Source: Rhizobium sp. TH2 (GTDB lineage: Bacteria > Pseudomonadota > Alphaproteobacteria > Rhizobiales > Rhizobiaceae). From it: a stretch of 64,000 bases of DNA. Position numbers and translations under genes: made by a program. Positions 55,746-64,000 of this stretch are shown here, in pieces; position 1 is the stretch's first letter, and each line of letters starts with the position of its first letter. The stretch covers positions 1,240,001-1,304,000 of the forward strand of contig NZ_CP062231.1 in assembly GCF_024707525.1 (NCBI RefSeq), written 5' to 3'. The notes beneath the pieces are model-generated. The model did not search any database, was not told where the DNA came from, and saw only the letters and a list, made by a program, of their open reading frames with translations.

Positions 55746-56288
55746 CGAACGTCAAGTTTCTTTTATTTGCTTATACTTACGTGTGATCGGCGGGTACGGT
55801 GAGTAACCTGGATTACATAGACCCACCAAGTGTATATCCGCTTTGCGGATAGAGTTGGCAATCGGCCTCGGACAAGAGAATATGCCCAAATTATGGTCAA
55901 TTTGCTCGATATTCATTGTGTTCACTGGTCTGATGCCTGCTTAAGCAAAATTAACTCTTTGTTGATCGACGAAAATAACTGTTTACAATCCGTGAAAAAG
56001 TGCTACTCCCGAACAAGTAGAGCCTGAATGTTGATTCAGAATTGAGCTGTATACCCATTGATCCGGACGCTGGTTCCGGGAAATATGAAGTTTCCCGTCA
56101 AATCTGTTGGTGAATGTGGATTTGGTTCAAGTCGATCGGGATTTCAGGCATGCCGGGGAAGTTCGCTGCGAGGCTAGGGGTAGTTCGTAGCGAAGTCCAG
56201 TTTCCTGCTTGGCATGTCGCTCTACTATTGGTCGCTGTGGGCAGTGATGCCGGCAGCAGGGCAGTGGATCACTCAGGAGAATCAAAAA
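55746..56288 (+). promoter_or_regulatory. 543-base AT-rich leader upstream of mucR
   Basis: This stretch has no gene and is AT-rich throughout. It holds the perfect inverted repeat TATCCGC-TTT-GCGGATA (55835-55851) and a second hairpin CGGGAAA / TTTCCCG (56077-56083 and 56091-56097). MucR/Ros proteins bind AT-rich sites, so this may include autoregulatory sites, the mucR promoter and perhaps a small RNA. Confidence 0.5.
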
Positions 56289-56717
56289 ATGAACGAACTC
56301 GCTACCGTGGGCAACAAGGAGCTCCTTGTCGAACTGACGGCTGAAATCGTGGCTGCCTATGTCGGCAACCATGTCGTCCCGTCGGGCGATCTTGGCGCCC
56401 TTATATCGGACGTGCATTCCGCACTGTCCAGCACATCGGGCCAGGAAGCCGTGGCACCTGCCGTGGAAAAGCCGAAGCCGCCGGTGCCGGTCAAGAAATC
56501 GGTTCACAACGACTACCTGATTTGCCTCGAAGACGGCATGAAGTTCAAGTCGCTGAAGCGCCACCTCATGACCCATTACGGCATGACTCCCGAAGAATAT
56601 CGCGAAAAGTGGGATCTCCCATCCGACTATCCGATGGTCGCCCCCGCCTATGCCGAAGCGCGTTCGCGCCTCGCCAAGGAAATGGGCCTCGGCCAGGGCC
56701 GCAAGAAGCGCGCCTGA
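56289..56717 (+). CDS. mucR: MucR/Ros-family transcriptional regulator
   Basis: This is a 142-residue regulator of the MucR/Ros type. [20 protein letters not shown] starts the oligomerisation part; [21 protein letters not shown] holds the zinc-finger-like region with Cys79, Asp82 (in place of the second Cys), His92 and His96, then [16 protein letters not shown]. CysAspHis2 variants are known in some Mesorhizobium Ros-like proteins. AGGAGA precedes the ATG. It likely represses surface polysaccharide and other genes by binding AT-rich promoters. Confidence 0.92.
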   Translation: MNELATVGNKELLVELTAEIVAAYVGNHVVPSGDLGALISDVHSALSSTSGQEAVAPAVEKPKPPVPVKKSVHNDYLICLEDGMKFKSLKRHLMTHYGMTPEEYREKWDLPSDYPMVAPAYAEARSRLAKEMGLGQGRKKRA

Positions 56718-56742
56718 GCCAACACCAATGAATTTCGACAGG

Positions 56743-56769
56743 AAGCGGCCCGTTGCGGCCGCTTTTTTA
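56743..56769 (+). terminator. Intrinsic terminator of mucR
   Basis: AAGCGGCC and GGCCGCTT form an 8-bp stem around a 6-base loop, running into TTTTTT. It lies 25 bases after the mucR stop. Confidence 0.9.
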
Positions 56770-56909
56770 TTCGCTTGATTGTAGGAAAATTATCCTTCAG
56801 AATTAGGAGCTTTCCAGAAATCAACGAATGATTGCCGAATTCCGCTTCACCTCTCACATTTTCTACGTCATATATGAAAATATTCCTATTTCAATTGGGG
56901 AGTATTTTA

Positions 56910-57443
56910 ATGACGCATCCATTCATTTCACACACGTTTGAAGCCGATCCCTTTGCCGGTCTCAATCTCGATATTCCCGATGCCATCAAGGAGCGCCTCA
57001 GGCGGCGCATGGCGCCCGCGCCCTGGGGTCTCACCGTACCGCGCGACCTGCAATTCGTCTCGCGTACCGGCGATGCGCGGCTGATCCGCAAGGTGTCGCT
57101 GCCCAACCGCCGGCGGTCGGTGGGATTGCGGAACGTCTGCCACGCCGTGCGCCAGGTGGCGAGCGAGATGATCTCGCTCGGCAGCCCACGCACCGGGTTT
57201 GCCCGCGACGAGCGATTCGCCGGCAGTCATGTCCAGCAGATCGCCATGTATGTCTGCCATGTCGCGCTGAGATTGACCTTCACCGACATCGCCCAGGGTT
57301 TCGGGCGCGATCGCACCACGGTCGCCCATTCCTGCGCCCGCGTCGAGGACCGGCGCGACGAGCATGCTTTCGACGATCTCGTCGGAGCCGTCGAGCGCGT
57401 GGTCGACACGGTCTTCGCAGCCGGAGAGCGGGTTCATGGCTGA
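56910..57443 (+). CDS. DnaA domain-IV-like DNA-binding protein
   Basis: This is a 177-residue protein. Residues about 106-150 (HVQQIAMYVCHVALRLTFTD, then GRDRTTVAHSCARVED) match the C-terminal DNA-binding domain of DnaA, including the signature helix that contacts DnaA boxes. No AAA+ ATPase domain is present. It could bind DnaA-box-like sites and modulate replication or transcription. TTGGGGAG precedes the ATG at 56910, and the DUF6456 gene overlaps its last 8 bases. Confidence 0.82.
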   Translation: MTHPFISHTFEADPFAGLNLDIPDAIKERLRRRMAPAPWGLTVPRDLQFVSRTGDARLIRKVSLPNRRRSVGLRNVCHAVRQVASEMISLGSPRTGFARDERFAGSHVQQIAMYVCHVALRLTFTDIAQGFGRDRTTVAHSCARVEDRRDEHAFDDLVGAVERVVDTVFAAGERVHG

Positions 57444-58245
57444 GCGCGGCAAGAGCAAGGAACAGGCCCGCGAGATCGCCCGTCTGCTGCGCTTTCTCGG
57501 CAATCACGGCTGCATCATGGAAGATCAGGCCGGCGAACACCTGCTGCTGCGGCCGGGCGGCGCCGGGCAGCCCGCGAGGCGCGAGACGATTGCGCGTGCG
57601 TCGCGGGTGGGACTGGTGCTCATCCGCGAGGGCCGGATCTTCGCGACGCGCGAGGCGCGCAACTGGCTGCGCCGCCACATGGCGGCCCGCGAGGAGGCCT
57701 TTCTCGACCAGCACAGGGTCATCGAGATCGCCGAGGCAACGATAGCGGGCGAACGCGCCCATATCAGGGTCAACGCCGCCGAATCGCCGCTCGCGCTGCT
57801 GTCACGGCTCAAGGACAAATCAGGCGATGCCTGGTTCCCGCCCGATGCCATGCTGGCTGGCGAGAGGCTGGCGCGCGATTTCCACTTCGCAGCCCTTCAA
57901 CCCAAGCTGACCCAGAGCTATGAGCCGAGGCCGGGCGCCAGTGGCCGGCCGGGACCGGGCGCCTGTACTGAGCTAAAGGACAATGTCGTGGCCGCCCGCG
58001 CCCGCGTCGCCCGCGCCGTCGATGCCATGGGGCCGGACTTGTCGGGGGTCGTGCTCGATGTCTGCTGCTTCGAAAAAGGGCTCGAGGTGGTCGAACGCGA
58101 ACGCCAATGGCCGGCCCGCTCCGCCAAGCTCATGCTCAAGACGGCATTGATGCAACTCCACCGCCACTACAATCCGCCATCGCCGCAGTCGGTGAGGCGT
58201 AGCCATGCCTGGGGCGCGGAGGGGTATCGGCCGGGGATAGCGTGA
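57436..58245 (+). CDS. DUF6456 domain-containing protein
   Basis: This is a 269-residue protein. The N-terminal 100 residues are helical with an arginine-rich winged-helix look (EIARLLRFLGNHGCIM, REEAFLDQHRV); the C-terminal half (RLARDFHFAALQPKLTQ to RSHAWGAEGYRPG) is the DUF6456 region. The family is rhizobial and of unknown function. The start overlaps the DnaA-like gene by 8 bases, so the two are co-expressed. It ends 3 bases from the facing sufE stop. Confidence 0.83.
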   Translation: MAERGKSKEQAREIARLLRFLGNHGCIMEDQAGEHLLLRPGGAGQPARRETIARASRVGLVLIREGRIFATREARNWLRRHMAAREEAFLDQHRVIEIAEATIAGERAHIRVNAAESPLALLSRLKDKSGDAWFPPDAMLAGERLARDFHFAALQPKLTQSYEPRPGASGRPGPGACTELKDNVVAARARVARAVDAMGPDLSGVVLDVCCFEKGLEVVERERQWPARSAKLMLKTALMQLHRHYNPPSPQSVRRSHAWGAEGYRPGIA

Positions 58246-58248
58246 TTT

Positions 58249-58671
58249 TCATGCCGCCTGCAGCCGGCTCACCGCTTCCGCCTGGATACGGTTGACCATC
58301 GAGCGCAAGCCGTTGGCGCGCTGGGCCGAGAGGTGCTCGATCATGCCGATGCCTCGAAACGTCTCGAGCGCATCGAGCCGGGCAATCTCGGAGGCGCGCT
58401 TGCCCGAATAGATCGCGAGCACGATCGCCACCAGCCCGCGCACGATATGGGCGTCGCTGTCGCCGCGGAGCGTCAGCGCCGGGTCCGGCCCGTCGCCGGG
58501 TTCGGTCACCAGCCATACCTGGCTGGCGCAGCCGCGCACCTTGTTTTCAGCGGTCTTGTCGGCATCGGGCAGGTCGGGCAGCGCCTTGCCGAGCTCGATC
58601 ACGTAGCGGTAGCGGTCTTCCCACTCCTCGAGATATTCGAAGTCTGCGAGTATGTCTGCGATTGCGGCCAT
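58249..58671 (-). CDS. sufE: SufE-family cysteine-desulfurase partner
   Basis: This is a 140-residue sulfur acceptor protein. EWEDRYRYVIELGKALP and NKVRGCASQVWLV are typical; Cys48 in the latter takes the persulfide from SufS. It acts in iron-sulfur cluster assembly in the cytoplasm. AGGAAG precedes the ATG at 58671. The gene is alone here; no other suf genes are in the window. Confidence 0.93.
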   Translation of the reverse strand: MAAIADILADFEYLEEWEDRYRYVIELGKALPDLPDADKTAENKVRGCASQVWLVTEPGDGPDPALTLRGDSDAHIVRGLVAIVLAIYSGKRASEIARLDALETFRGIGMIEHLSAQRANGLRSMVNRIQAEAVSRLQAA

Positions 58672-58729
58672 GGTTCTTCCTTTGACGCAGGATATAGAGA
58701 TTTGTACCGCCAAAGAAAAGCTTATTGGA

Positions 58730-58763
58730 CAAAAAGAGACGCCGTGAAGCAGGCTTCACGGCG
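58730..58763 (-). terminator. Intrinsic terminator of the DUF5330 gene
   Basis: On the minus strand CGCCGTGAA and TTCACGGCG form a 9-bp stem (the loop GCCTGC can pair further), followed by TCTCTTTTTG. It lies 53 bases past the DUF5330 stop. Confidence 0.85.
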
Positions 58764-58816
58764 CGTCAAGAGAGCTGACGATAGTTACAGGCAGGGTAAA
58801 CTCGGGATCGTGCCGG

Positions 58817-59209
58817 TCAGGCCTTCGGGCGCGGCACGGGAATGGGGATGTTCTTGATCGGGTTCGTCGGATCCAGCTTGGCAGCGACAGTGCCGGTCAG
58901 CACCGTGTCAGCCTTTTTGGCTGCGGCCTCATCGGCAAATTGCGTGTCGAGATAGGTGTAGGCAACGCGGGCGCCTTCGCGCGCCCTGGTGCCGAGCGTC
59001 GTGAAGGTCTCCGCACCCTTGACGCAGACATCCGGCTTCTCGGCGCAGAGATCGGTCGCGTAGGAAATGACACCTGCCGCAGCGCCCAGCGCGTCGGTCA
59101 GTTCGACGCCCTTTTCCTGGGAGAGCCTGTTGGTTGCGTCGGTGTCGAATATCGGCAGCATCACCAGCACGAGTGAGAACCAGAATGCGCCCTTGATCAA
59201 AAACCACAT
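58817..59209 (-). CDS. DUF5330 domain-containing protein
   Basis: This is a 130-residue protein with an N-terminal membrane anchor (residues 2-20). Two cysteines are in LCAEKPDVC in the exported part, and the C-terminus is proline-rich (PIPVPRPKA). It belongs to the rhizobial DUF5330 group of unknown function. Start set at 59209, where the family N-terminus MWFLIKGAFWFSLVLV begins. Confidence 0.8.
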   Translation of the reverse strand: MWFLIKGAFWFSLVLVMLPIFDTDATNRLSQEKGVELTDALGAAAGVISYATDLCAEKPDVCVKGAETFTTLGTRAREGARVAYTYLDTQFADEAAAKKADTVLTGTVAAKLDPTNPIKNIPIPVPRPKA

Positions 59210-59676
59210 TGTCGTCGCCTGTTCGTTGTCCGGTCTTGCCGCCGGTAGCGTGTCATGGGTGAACGGTTCTGTGCCGTCCTGATTGCCAGCGACACTAGCG
59301 CCACCCGGCCAATAACCCCTTCCGGGAATCAGGAGACTTTTCCGCGTATTCGTCGAAAATTGTAATTTCTCGCATTTGAACAGCATTCGACATGCATTTG
59401 ATTCAAATTATGGCCTGTCGCGTTAAGCATATGGGCAATGGCTCCCGAGGACTCCACCGAGTTGGGCAAGTGCCGCCCGCCACAATTATTAACGGTGCTG
59501 AAAAAACCCCGAAATCCCAAGCAATTACACCCTGTTAACCACAAATCCCGAAGTTGGACCAACATGTCTCTTTTTTGGAATTTAAGCTGTGAATGCCCGG
59601 TTCCGGACATGCGCCCTTATCCATTCCTTAAGCCGCGGATGCGATTTTTCGACTGTCAAACCAAGACAAGGCTGAC
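59210..59676. other. 467-base divergent intergenic region
   Basis: This lies between the DUF5330 gene and the histidine kinase. The centre (59350-59420) is AT-rich. I see several TTAA half-sites but no complete CtrA box. No gene or RNA recognised. Confidence 0.35.
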
Positions 59677-61137
59677 GTGTTGAAAGTATTGCGTACCATT
59701 GCCGGCAAGGCTTTTCCCATGATGGGGAATTCGGCCCCCGCGACCCACCAGGGCAACCGGGGCGTCGCGCCGAAGCATGCCGTCATCGCGGGCCTCGTCG
59801 CAGTGTCCGCTGCCAGCCTCGTGGCGCTCGCCGGCTGGAGTTGGTCCTCCATCCTGCCCTCCGGTTTTGCCGCCTTTGCCGCAAGCTGGCTTACCTGCCT
59901 TGCTCATGAAGAACTCCGCCCGCGCGCGATCGTAATGCCTCTACTGGCGAAGGCCGATCCCGCCGATCCGCTCGATAGCCTGCTGGGTCTCATCACCCGT
60001 CATGACGCGAGCGGCCAGCTGACCTCGGTCAACGGTGCCGACCGGGCTGCGTTCGGCTTCTCCCGGCATATGGCGCCGCAGTCCTATTTCGATGCGATCC
60101 ACGTTTCGGGCCGCCTTCACTATCTCCACGCGATCGATGCGCTGCGCCAGGGCTCGAGCTCGGCGAGTGCCGAATTCATGCTTGCCGTCGGCGCCGATCT
60201 TCGTCCGGTCCGGGCGCATTTCAGCGGCACCTTCGCGCGTGACGGCAGCCTTGAAGCCTTCACCATCCAGACCGTTGATATCGCCGACGAGGTTGCGTTG
60301 CGCGAGGACGTGTCAACCTGGAAGGTCGAGGCGCGCTCGGCCAACGAGGCCAAGACGCGTTTCCTCGCGGCCGTCAGCCACGAGCTGCGTACGCCCCTCA
60401 ATGCCGTGCTCGGTTTCTCCGACATCCTGCTCGGCGAATATTTCGGCAAGTTCGAGAACGAGCGCCAGAAGGAATATGTCGAGCTGATCAACCAGTCCGG
60501 CCACCACCTGCTGGCCGTGGTCAACACCATGCTCGACATGTCCAAGATCGAGGCCGGCCGTTATGAACTGATCAAGGAGCCGTTCGCCATCGGCGCCGTC
60601 ATGCGCTCTGTCGATGAAATGCTTGGGCTCGAGGCCAAGCGCAAGGGCGTGGTTCTCACTACCCGCATCGCGCGCGGTCTTGATGAAGTCGTGGCCGACC
60701 GCCGCGCCGTCAAGCAGGTGCTGATCAACCTCGCCAACAACGCCATAAAGTTCACCGAGACCGGCGGCGTCGTCACCATCGATGCAGTGGCCGAACGCGG
60801 CAACCTGGTCATTTCGGTCAGCGACACCGGCATCGGCATCCCCCAGGAAAAGCTCGCACTGATCGGCAAGCCCTTCATGCAGGTGCAGAACGACTATACC
60901 CGTCAATACGAAGGCACGGGTCTCGGTCTCGCGCTCGTCAAGGGTCTCGTCGGCCTGCATGGCGGCGAACTCCGCATAGAGAGCGAAGAGCACAAGGGCA
61001 CGGTCATGACGGTCACGCTGCCGCTCGATGGCGAAGCCGAGGCCGGCTGCGAAACATTCGAATTCCCACCACGATTGAACGAAACCTATTCAGGAGAGAA
61101 CCGCGATGGCTTCACAGCCCAAGCGAAAATCGCCTGA
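59677..61137 (+). CDS. Membrane sensor histidine kinase (DivJ/PleC-like)
   Basis: This is a 486-residue kinase. Two membrane helices lie near residues 37-53 and 58-75, followed by a PAS-like segment (95-205) and a catalytic half: H-box FLAAVSHELRTPLNAVLGF with His235, N-box LINLANNAIKFTE, and G-boxes VSDTGIGIP and GTGLGLALVKGL. The pattern NTMLDMSKIEAGRYEL is typical of the DivJ/PleC/PdhS kinases that act on DivK in rhizobia. The start is GTG at 59677 with AAGG upstream. The ligand and the partner are not proven. Confidence 0.85.
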   Translation: MLKVLRTIAGKAFPMMGNSAPATHQGNRGVAPKHAVIAGLVAVSAASLVALAGWSWSSILPSGFAAFAASWLTCLAHEELRPRAIVMPLLAKADPADPLDSLLGLITRHDASGQLTSVNGADRAAFGFSRHMAPQSYFDAIHVSGRLHYLHAIDALRQGSSSASAEFMLAVGADLRPVRAHFSGTFARDGSLEAFTIQTVDIADEVALREDVSTWKVEARSANEAKTRFLAAVSHELRTPLNAVLGFSDILLGEYFGKFENERQKEYVELINQSGHHLLAVVNTMLDMSKIEAGRYELIKEPFAIGAVMRSVDEMLGLEAKRKGVVLTTRIARGLDEVVADRRAVKQVLINLANNAIKFTETGGVVTIDAVAERGNLVISVSDTGIGIPQEKLALIGKPFMQVQNDYTRQYEGTGLGLALVKGLVGLHGGELRIESEEHKGTVMTVTLPLDGEAEAGCETFEFPPRLNETYSGENRDGFTAQAKIA

Positions 61138-61960
61138 GCGCGGCGCGCGCGGCAAGCAGCCCGCGCCCTCACGCGCCATGCGCATCGTGTTCGCATCAGG
61201 CACCGCGCTCGGCCGTCATCCGCGCGCCATCGGCGGCTTCATCGCCTTCGGCGTGATCTTCTCCTTCGTCGCCGCCAATGCGCTCTGGTATCAGCCGCGC
61301 CATCATCCGGCGCCACTGCTGGCGACCCGCATGTTCGAGGACGCCAAGGCCTCCCGCGCCATGCCCGAAGTGGCCGACGAAGAGCCGGGCGTCACGACCT
61401 TCAAGATCGAACGACAGTCCGATGAACAGCCGACGCAGACTGCCGAAAAGCCCGAGCCTTCGCCGCTGATCCGCGAGATCCAGGTGGCGCTGGCGGGCCG
61501 CGGGCTCTATGACGGCCCGGCTGATGGCTTGACCGGCCCGAAGACCGAAGCGGCGATCCTGTTCTTCGAGCAGACCGAAGGCATGGACGAGACCGGGGAG
61601 CCAAGCAACGGCCTGCTGGCCCGGTTGAAGCACGTCGCGAGTCCCGCCGATGACGCTGGAGTAAAAACCGCGAGCACCAAGGTCGAAAAGCCGGTGGACG
61701 AAGTCGCAGCTCTGATCTCCCAGTCCGACGATCCCGCCGTCAAGGTGATCCCCGAGAAGAAGCCGGCATCGCCCGCGCTCGTCATGCAGATCCAGAAGGG
61801 CCTGTCCGGCATGGCCTATGCCGATGTCAAGGTCGATGGCATACCGGGCGACGCGACCCGCACCGCCATCCGCGCCTTCGAGAAGAGCTACCGGCTGCCG
61901 GTCACCGGCGAGCCCTCCGAGCGCGTGCTCAAGAAGCTGAAGTCGATCGGCGCGATTTAA
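61106..61960 (+). CDS. Membrane-anchored peptidoglycan-binding protein
   Basis: This is a 284-residue protein with one membrane helix (about residues 41-60), followed by a disordered stretch and two peptidoglycan-binding-1-type domains (near residues 120-165, IREIQVALAGRGLYDGPADG, and 228-280, QIQKGLSGMAYADVKVDG). It probably tethers to the cell wall in the periplasm. CAGGAGAG precedes the ATG; it overlaps the kinase gene by 32 bases, so they may be co-expressed. Confidence 0.85.
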   Translation: MASQPKRKSPERGARGKQPAPSRAMRIVFASGTALGRHPRAIGGFIAFGVIFSFVAANALWYQPRHHPAPLLATRMFEDAKASRAMPEVADEEPGVTTFKIERQSDEQPTQTAEKPEPSPLIREIQVALAGRGLYDGPADGLTGPKTEAAILFFEQTEGMDETGEPSNGLLARLKHVASPADDAGVKTASTKVEKPVDEVAALISQSDDPAVKVIPEKKPASPALVMQIQKGLSGMAYADVKVDGIPGDATRTAIRAFEKSYRLPVTGEPSERVLKKLKSIGAI

Positions 61961-61989
61961 ACCGCAATCCCCACACGACCGCATTGTCA

Positions 61990-62018
61990 CCCCAAGCCGG
62001 ATATTTTCCGGCTTGGGG
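61990..62018. terminator. Perfect hairpin after the peptidoglycan-binding gene
   Basis: CCCCAAGCCGG and CCGGCTTGGGG form an 11-bp stem with an ATATTTT loop, 29 bases past the stop. No T-run follows, so a stabiliser or Rho-independent stop without U-tract are both possible. Confidence 0.65.
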
Positions 62019-62254
62019 CATGGCTGTCTGCCGGCTTGTCGTTGATTTTGCGGCCGCAGTCATATTTCCAACGGATGCTAGACAAAAGATTGTTATTTTT
62101 ACGGGTAAATACAAGATACGTCGAATAATTTTTGATCTTGTCCCGTTCAATCCGCAGTTGGCGAATGCAAGGCGGTCCGCGATGGCTGCTATGCACATTC
62201 CTGCCACAGCGGGCCAAATCCGATTTTCATGACGCAAACTCGAAAGGACCAATC

Positions 62255-63811
62255 ATGGCCGTCAATATTCTCAGTGCCGATTCCGTGACCCAATGGGTCG
62301 CCAATACCGCGAGCGACACTTATGTCCTGCAGCAGGACGTCTATCTCGCAGTGCTTGGCACGGCGATCAGCGGCACCGCCGCCGTCACCAACCGCAAGTT
62401 CCAGATCGATGGCCATGTGATCGGCGAGGGCGCCGGCTCCGGCATGTTCATCGGTTTTGACGCCATATCCGGCGGTTCCACGACCATCCACGTTTCCGCG
62501 ACCGGCTCGATCCTTGGCGAGGGTTATGGAATCGTGTCGCACGGCGGCGGCCTCGAACTCGTCAACAAAGGCGACATCAGCGGCTCCACCGCCGGGCTGT
62601 CGATGACCGGCGATTTCAACCACGTGATCAATGCCGGCACCATCTCCTCGTGGAACGGCGCCGGCTTGATATCGAGCGGCCTCGATGCCGATATCGTCAA
62701 CCAGGGTACGATCAGCGGCGTCACAAACGGCCTCGAACTCAACGGGCATGAGTTCCGCTTCGTCAATTCCGGACTGGTGACCTCTTCGACAAGCCTGCTG
62801 ACCGAGGCGGCCGTCTACATGACCGGGCACTATGGCGAGTTTGTCAATGAGGGCACCGTCTCCTGCTTGAGCTCCTATTCCATGATCGGCGACGACACCG
62901 CCCAGACGGTGACGAACAACGGATTTATCTTCGGTGCCGTGGATCTCGGTGACGGCAGCGATCGCTTCAGCAACGAAGGCGGCACCGTGCATGGGAGCGT
63001 GGACCTCGGCGCCGGCTACGACACGTTCAAGAGTATCGGCGGCACTGTCACCGGCCCGGTCTATGGCGGCCAGGATAACGATTTCTACATAATCGATGAC
63101 GCCTCGATCGAGTTGGTCGAATTCTCCGGCGACGGTATCGATGGCGTCAGATCGTCGGTCAGCTATTGGCTGCAAAGCAATTTCGAAGAGCTTTATCTCT
63201 CGGGCAAGGCCGATCTCGTCGGCGGCGGAAATTCTCTCGCCAATTATCTGGTCGGCAATGCAGGCGACAACAAACTGTTCGGCCTTGCAGGCGACGACGA
63301 GTTTCAAGCGGGCGAAGGCAATGACCGGTTTGATGGCGGCGGAGGTTCCGATCTGGTCAGTTACGATTCCGACATTAACTCGGGGGTGAAGGTCAATCTT
63401 GCGACCGGCAAGGGCGGCGGAGCCGCCGCAGGCCACGTCTATGTCAACATTGAGAATGTCACCGGTAGTGGGTTCAACGACCAGATCATCGGAAACGGAT
63501 TTGCCAACCGTCTTGACGGTTATGTGGGCAACGACGTGTTGAGGGGCGGCGGCGGAAAGGACGTCTTCATCTTCGTGGATTCCTGGGGCAAGGATACGAT
63601 CACGGATTTTCACGACAAGCAGGACAAGATCGAACTCGACTTCAACGTCAATGGCGTCGATATCAACGATTTTTCAGATCTCGGCGGGTTGATCAAGCAG
63701 AAGGGCGGCGATGTCATCATCGACTTCACGTCGATCTATCCCGGCGACATGCTGATCCTCAAGAACATGGACGTCTCCGATCTTTCCGCGGCGGACTTCA
63801 TTTTCGACTGA
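62255..63811 (+). CDS. Secreted RTX protein with beta-helix-like repeats
   Basis: This is a 518-residue protein with no N-terminal signal peptide. Residues about 75-290 contain degenerate repeats of roughly 22 residues with a V-N-x-G-x-I/V-S pattern, such as LVNKGDISGSTAGLSMTGD and IVNQGTISGVTNGLELNGH, that suggest a right-handed beta-helix. RTX calcium-binding motifs follow (LFGLAGDDEFQAGEGNDRF, GGGGKDVFIF), and the end DLSAADFIFD resembles a type I secretion signal. Probably exported by PrsDE-type machinery; the role may be adhesion or surface attachment. AAAGGACC precedes the ATG. Confidence 0.82.
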   Translation: MAVNILSADSVTQWVANTASDTYVLQQDVYLAVLGTAISGTAAVTNRKFQIDGHVIGEGAGSGMFIGFDAISGGSTTIHVSATGSILGEGYGIVSHGGGLELVNKGDISGSTAGLSMTGDFNHVINAGTISSWNGAGLISSGLDADIVNQGTISGVTNGLELNGHEFRFVNSGLVTSSTSLLTEAAVYMTGHYGEFVNEGTVSCLSSYSMIGDDTAQTVTNNGFIFGAVDLGDGSDRFSNEGGTVHGSVDLGAGYDTFKSIGGTVTGPVYGGQDNDFYIIDDASIELVEFSGDGIDGVRSSVSYWLQSNFEELYLSGKADLVGGGNSLANYLVGNAGDNKLFGLAGDDEFQAGEGNDRFDGGGGSDLVSYDSDINSGVKVNLATGKGGGAAAGHVYVNIENVTGSGFNDQIIGNGFANRLDGYVGNDVLRGGGGKDVFIFVDSWGKDTITDFHDKQDKIELDFNVNGVDINDFSDLGGLIKQKGGDVIIDFTSIYPGDMLILKNMDVSDLSAADFIFD

Positions 63812-63878
63812 GAGGAAGGGAGGCGCCCGGCTTTGGCGTTTTGACTTTCGCCGGCTGCCACCCTATTGCCTTGCCTCC

Positions 63879-64000
63879 ATGCGCGTCACATCCGATTTCT
63901 TCGTCTCCGCTCTCATCCGCCGGGTGTACTCATCCGGCGGTTTTGCTGCCATCGAGCGCAAGGGCGCCACCGAGGCCGGCGCGGTCTTCCTGCGCCAGCG
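63879..64000 (+). CDS. DUF1491 family protein, 3'-truncated by window edge
   Basis: The first 40 codons are present. MRVTSDFFVSALIRRVYSSG followed by GGFAAIERKGATEAGAVF is the strongly conserved N-terminus of the rhizobial DUF1491 family, of unknown function. The frame is open to the last base. Confidence 0.85.
   Translation, partial: MRVTSDFFVSALIRRVYSSGGFAAIERKGATEAGAVFLRQ

Noticed and set aside
59210..59676. CtrA-binding site upstream of the kinase
   Set aside because: Only isolated TTAA half-sites; none with the 7-base spacing to a second half.

Overview
The window looks like chromosomal DNA of an alphaproteobacterium of the Rhizobiales, most likely Rhizobiaceae. The evidence is high GC, a MucR/Ros regulator, PrsDE-type secretion, an AnsA-type asparaginase, a KpsE/RkpR-like capsule exporter, an Mrp/Pha antiporter, rhizobial REP-like palindromes, and many small families typical of the group (DUF1491, DUF6456, DUF5330, DUF3750, DUF1236). 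No phage, plasmid replication or CRISPR genes are seen.

Layout. 1-4347: a dipeptide ABC transporter operon (dppABCDF, dppA cut by the window edge). 4416-9972: stress and redox genes (carboxymuconolactone-decarboxylase-like protein, di-heme cytochrome c peroxidase, SDR, a TetR regulator with a DUF899 partner, a VapBC toxin-antitoxin pair, DUF3750). 10041-14886: asparaginase, a membrane protein, rpsU, cspA, and a divergent soxR/FMN-reductase pair. 15409-23801: a sulfur region with sulfate uptake (cysA, cysW, cysT, sbp), an Rrf2 regulator, and activation and reduction (cysH, cysD, cysN). 24040-29781: an RTX subtilase facing the PrsD/PrsE type I exporter. 30039-34112: DUF763, DUF1236, DUF4126 and a mercuric-reductase-like flavoprotein. 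34122-48627: a polysaccharide region with a Kps-type exporter, three glycosyltransferases and seven different sulfotransferase-fold genes, interrupted by tRNA-Pro(CGG). 48709-55745: a universal stress protein, a hemolysin III protein and the mrpA-G antiporter operon. 56289-64000: mucR, a DnaA-domain-IV-like protein with DUF6456, sufE, DUF5330, a histidine kinase, a peptidoglycan-binding protein, a second RTX protein and the start of a DUF1491 gene.

How parts may fit together. The sulfate genes supply APS. The sulfotransferase region should need PAPS, but no APS kinase is visible here. The two RTX proteins (24040 and 62255) are plausible PrsDE substrates. MucR-family proteins commonly control exopolysaccharide and surface genes.

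Most notable: the sulfotransferase-rich capsule region; a 7-residue tandem repeat in the KpsE-like protein; two copies of a 270-bp element with 32-bp terminal inverted repeats, one of which supplies the stop codon of the subtilase; clear operator palindromes at tetR, vapBC and soxR; and an orphan DnaA-like DNA-binding protein. Functions were read from sequence motifs by eye; no database search was run.
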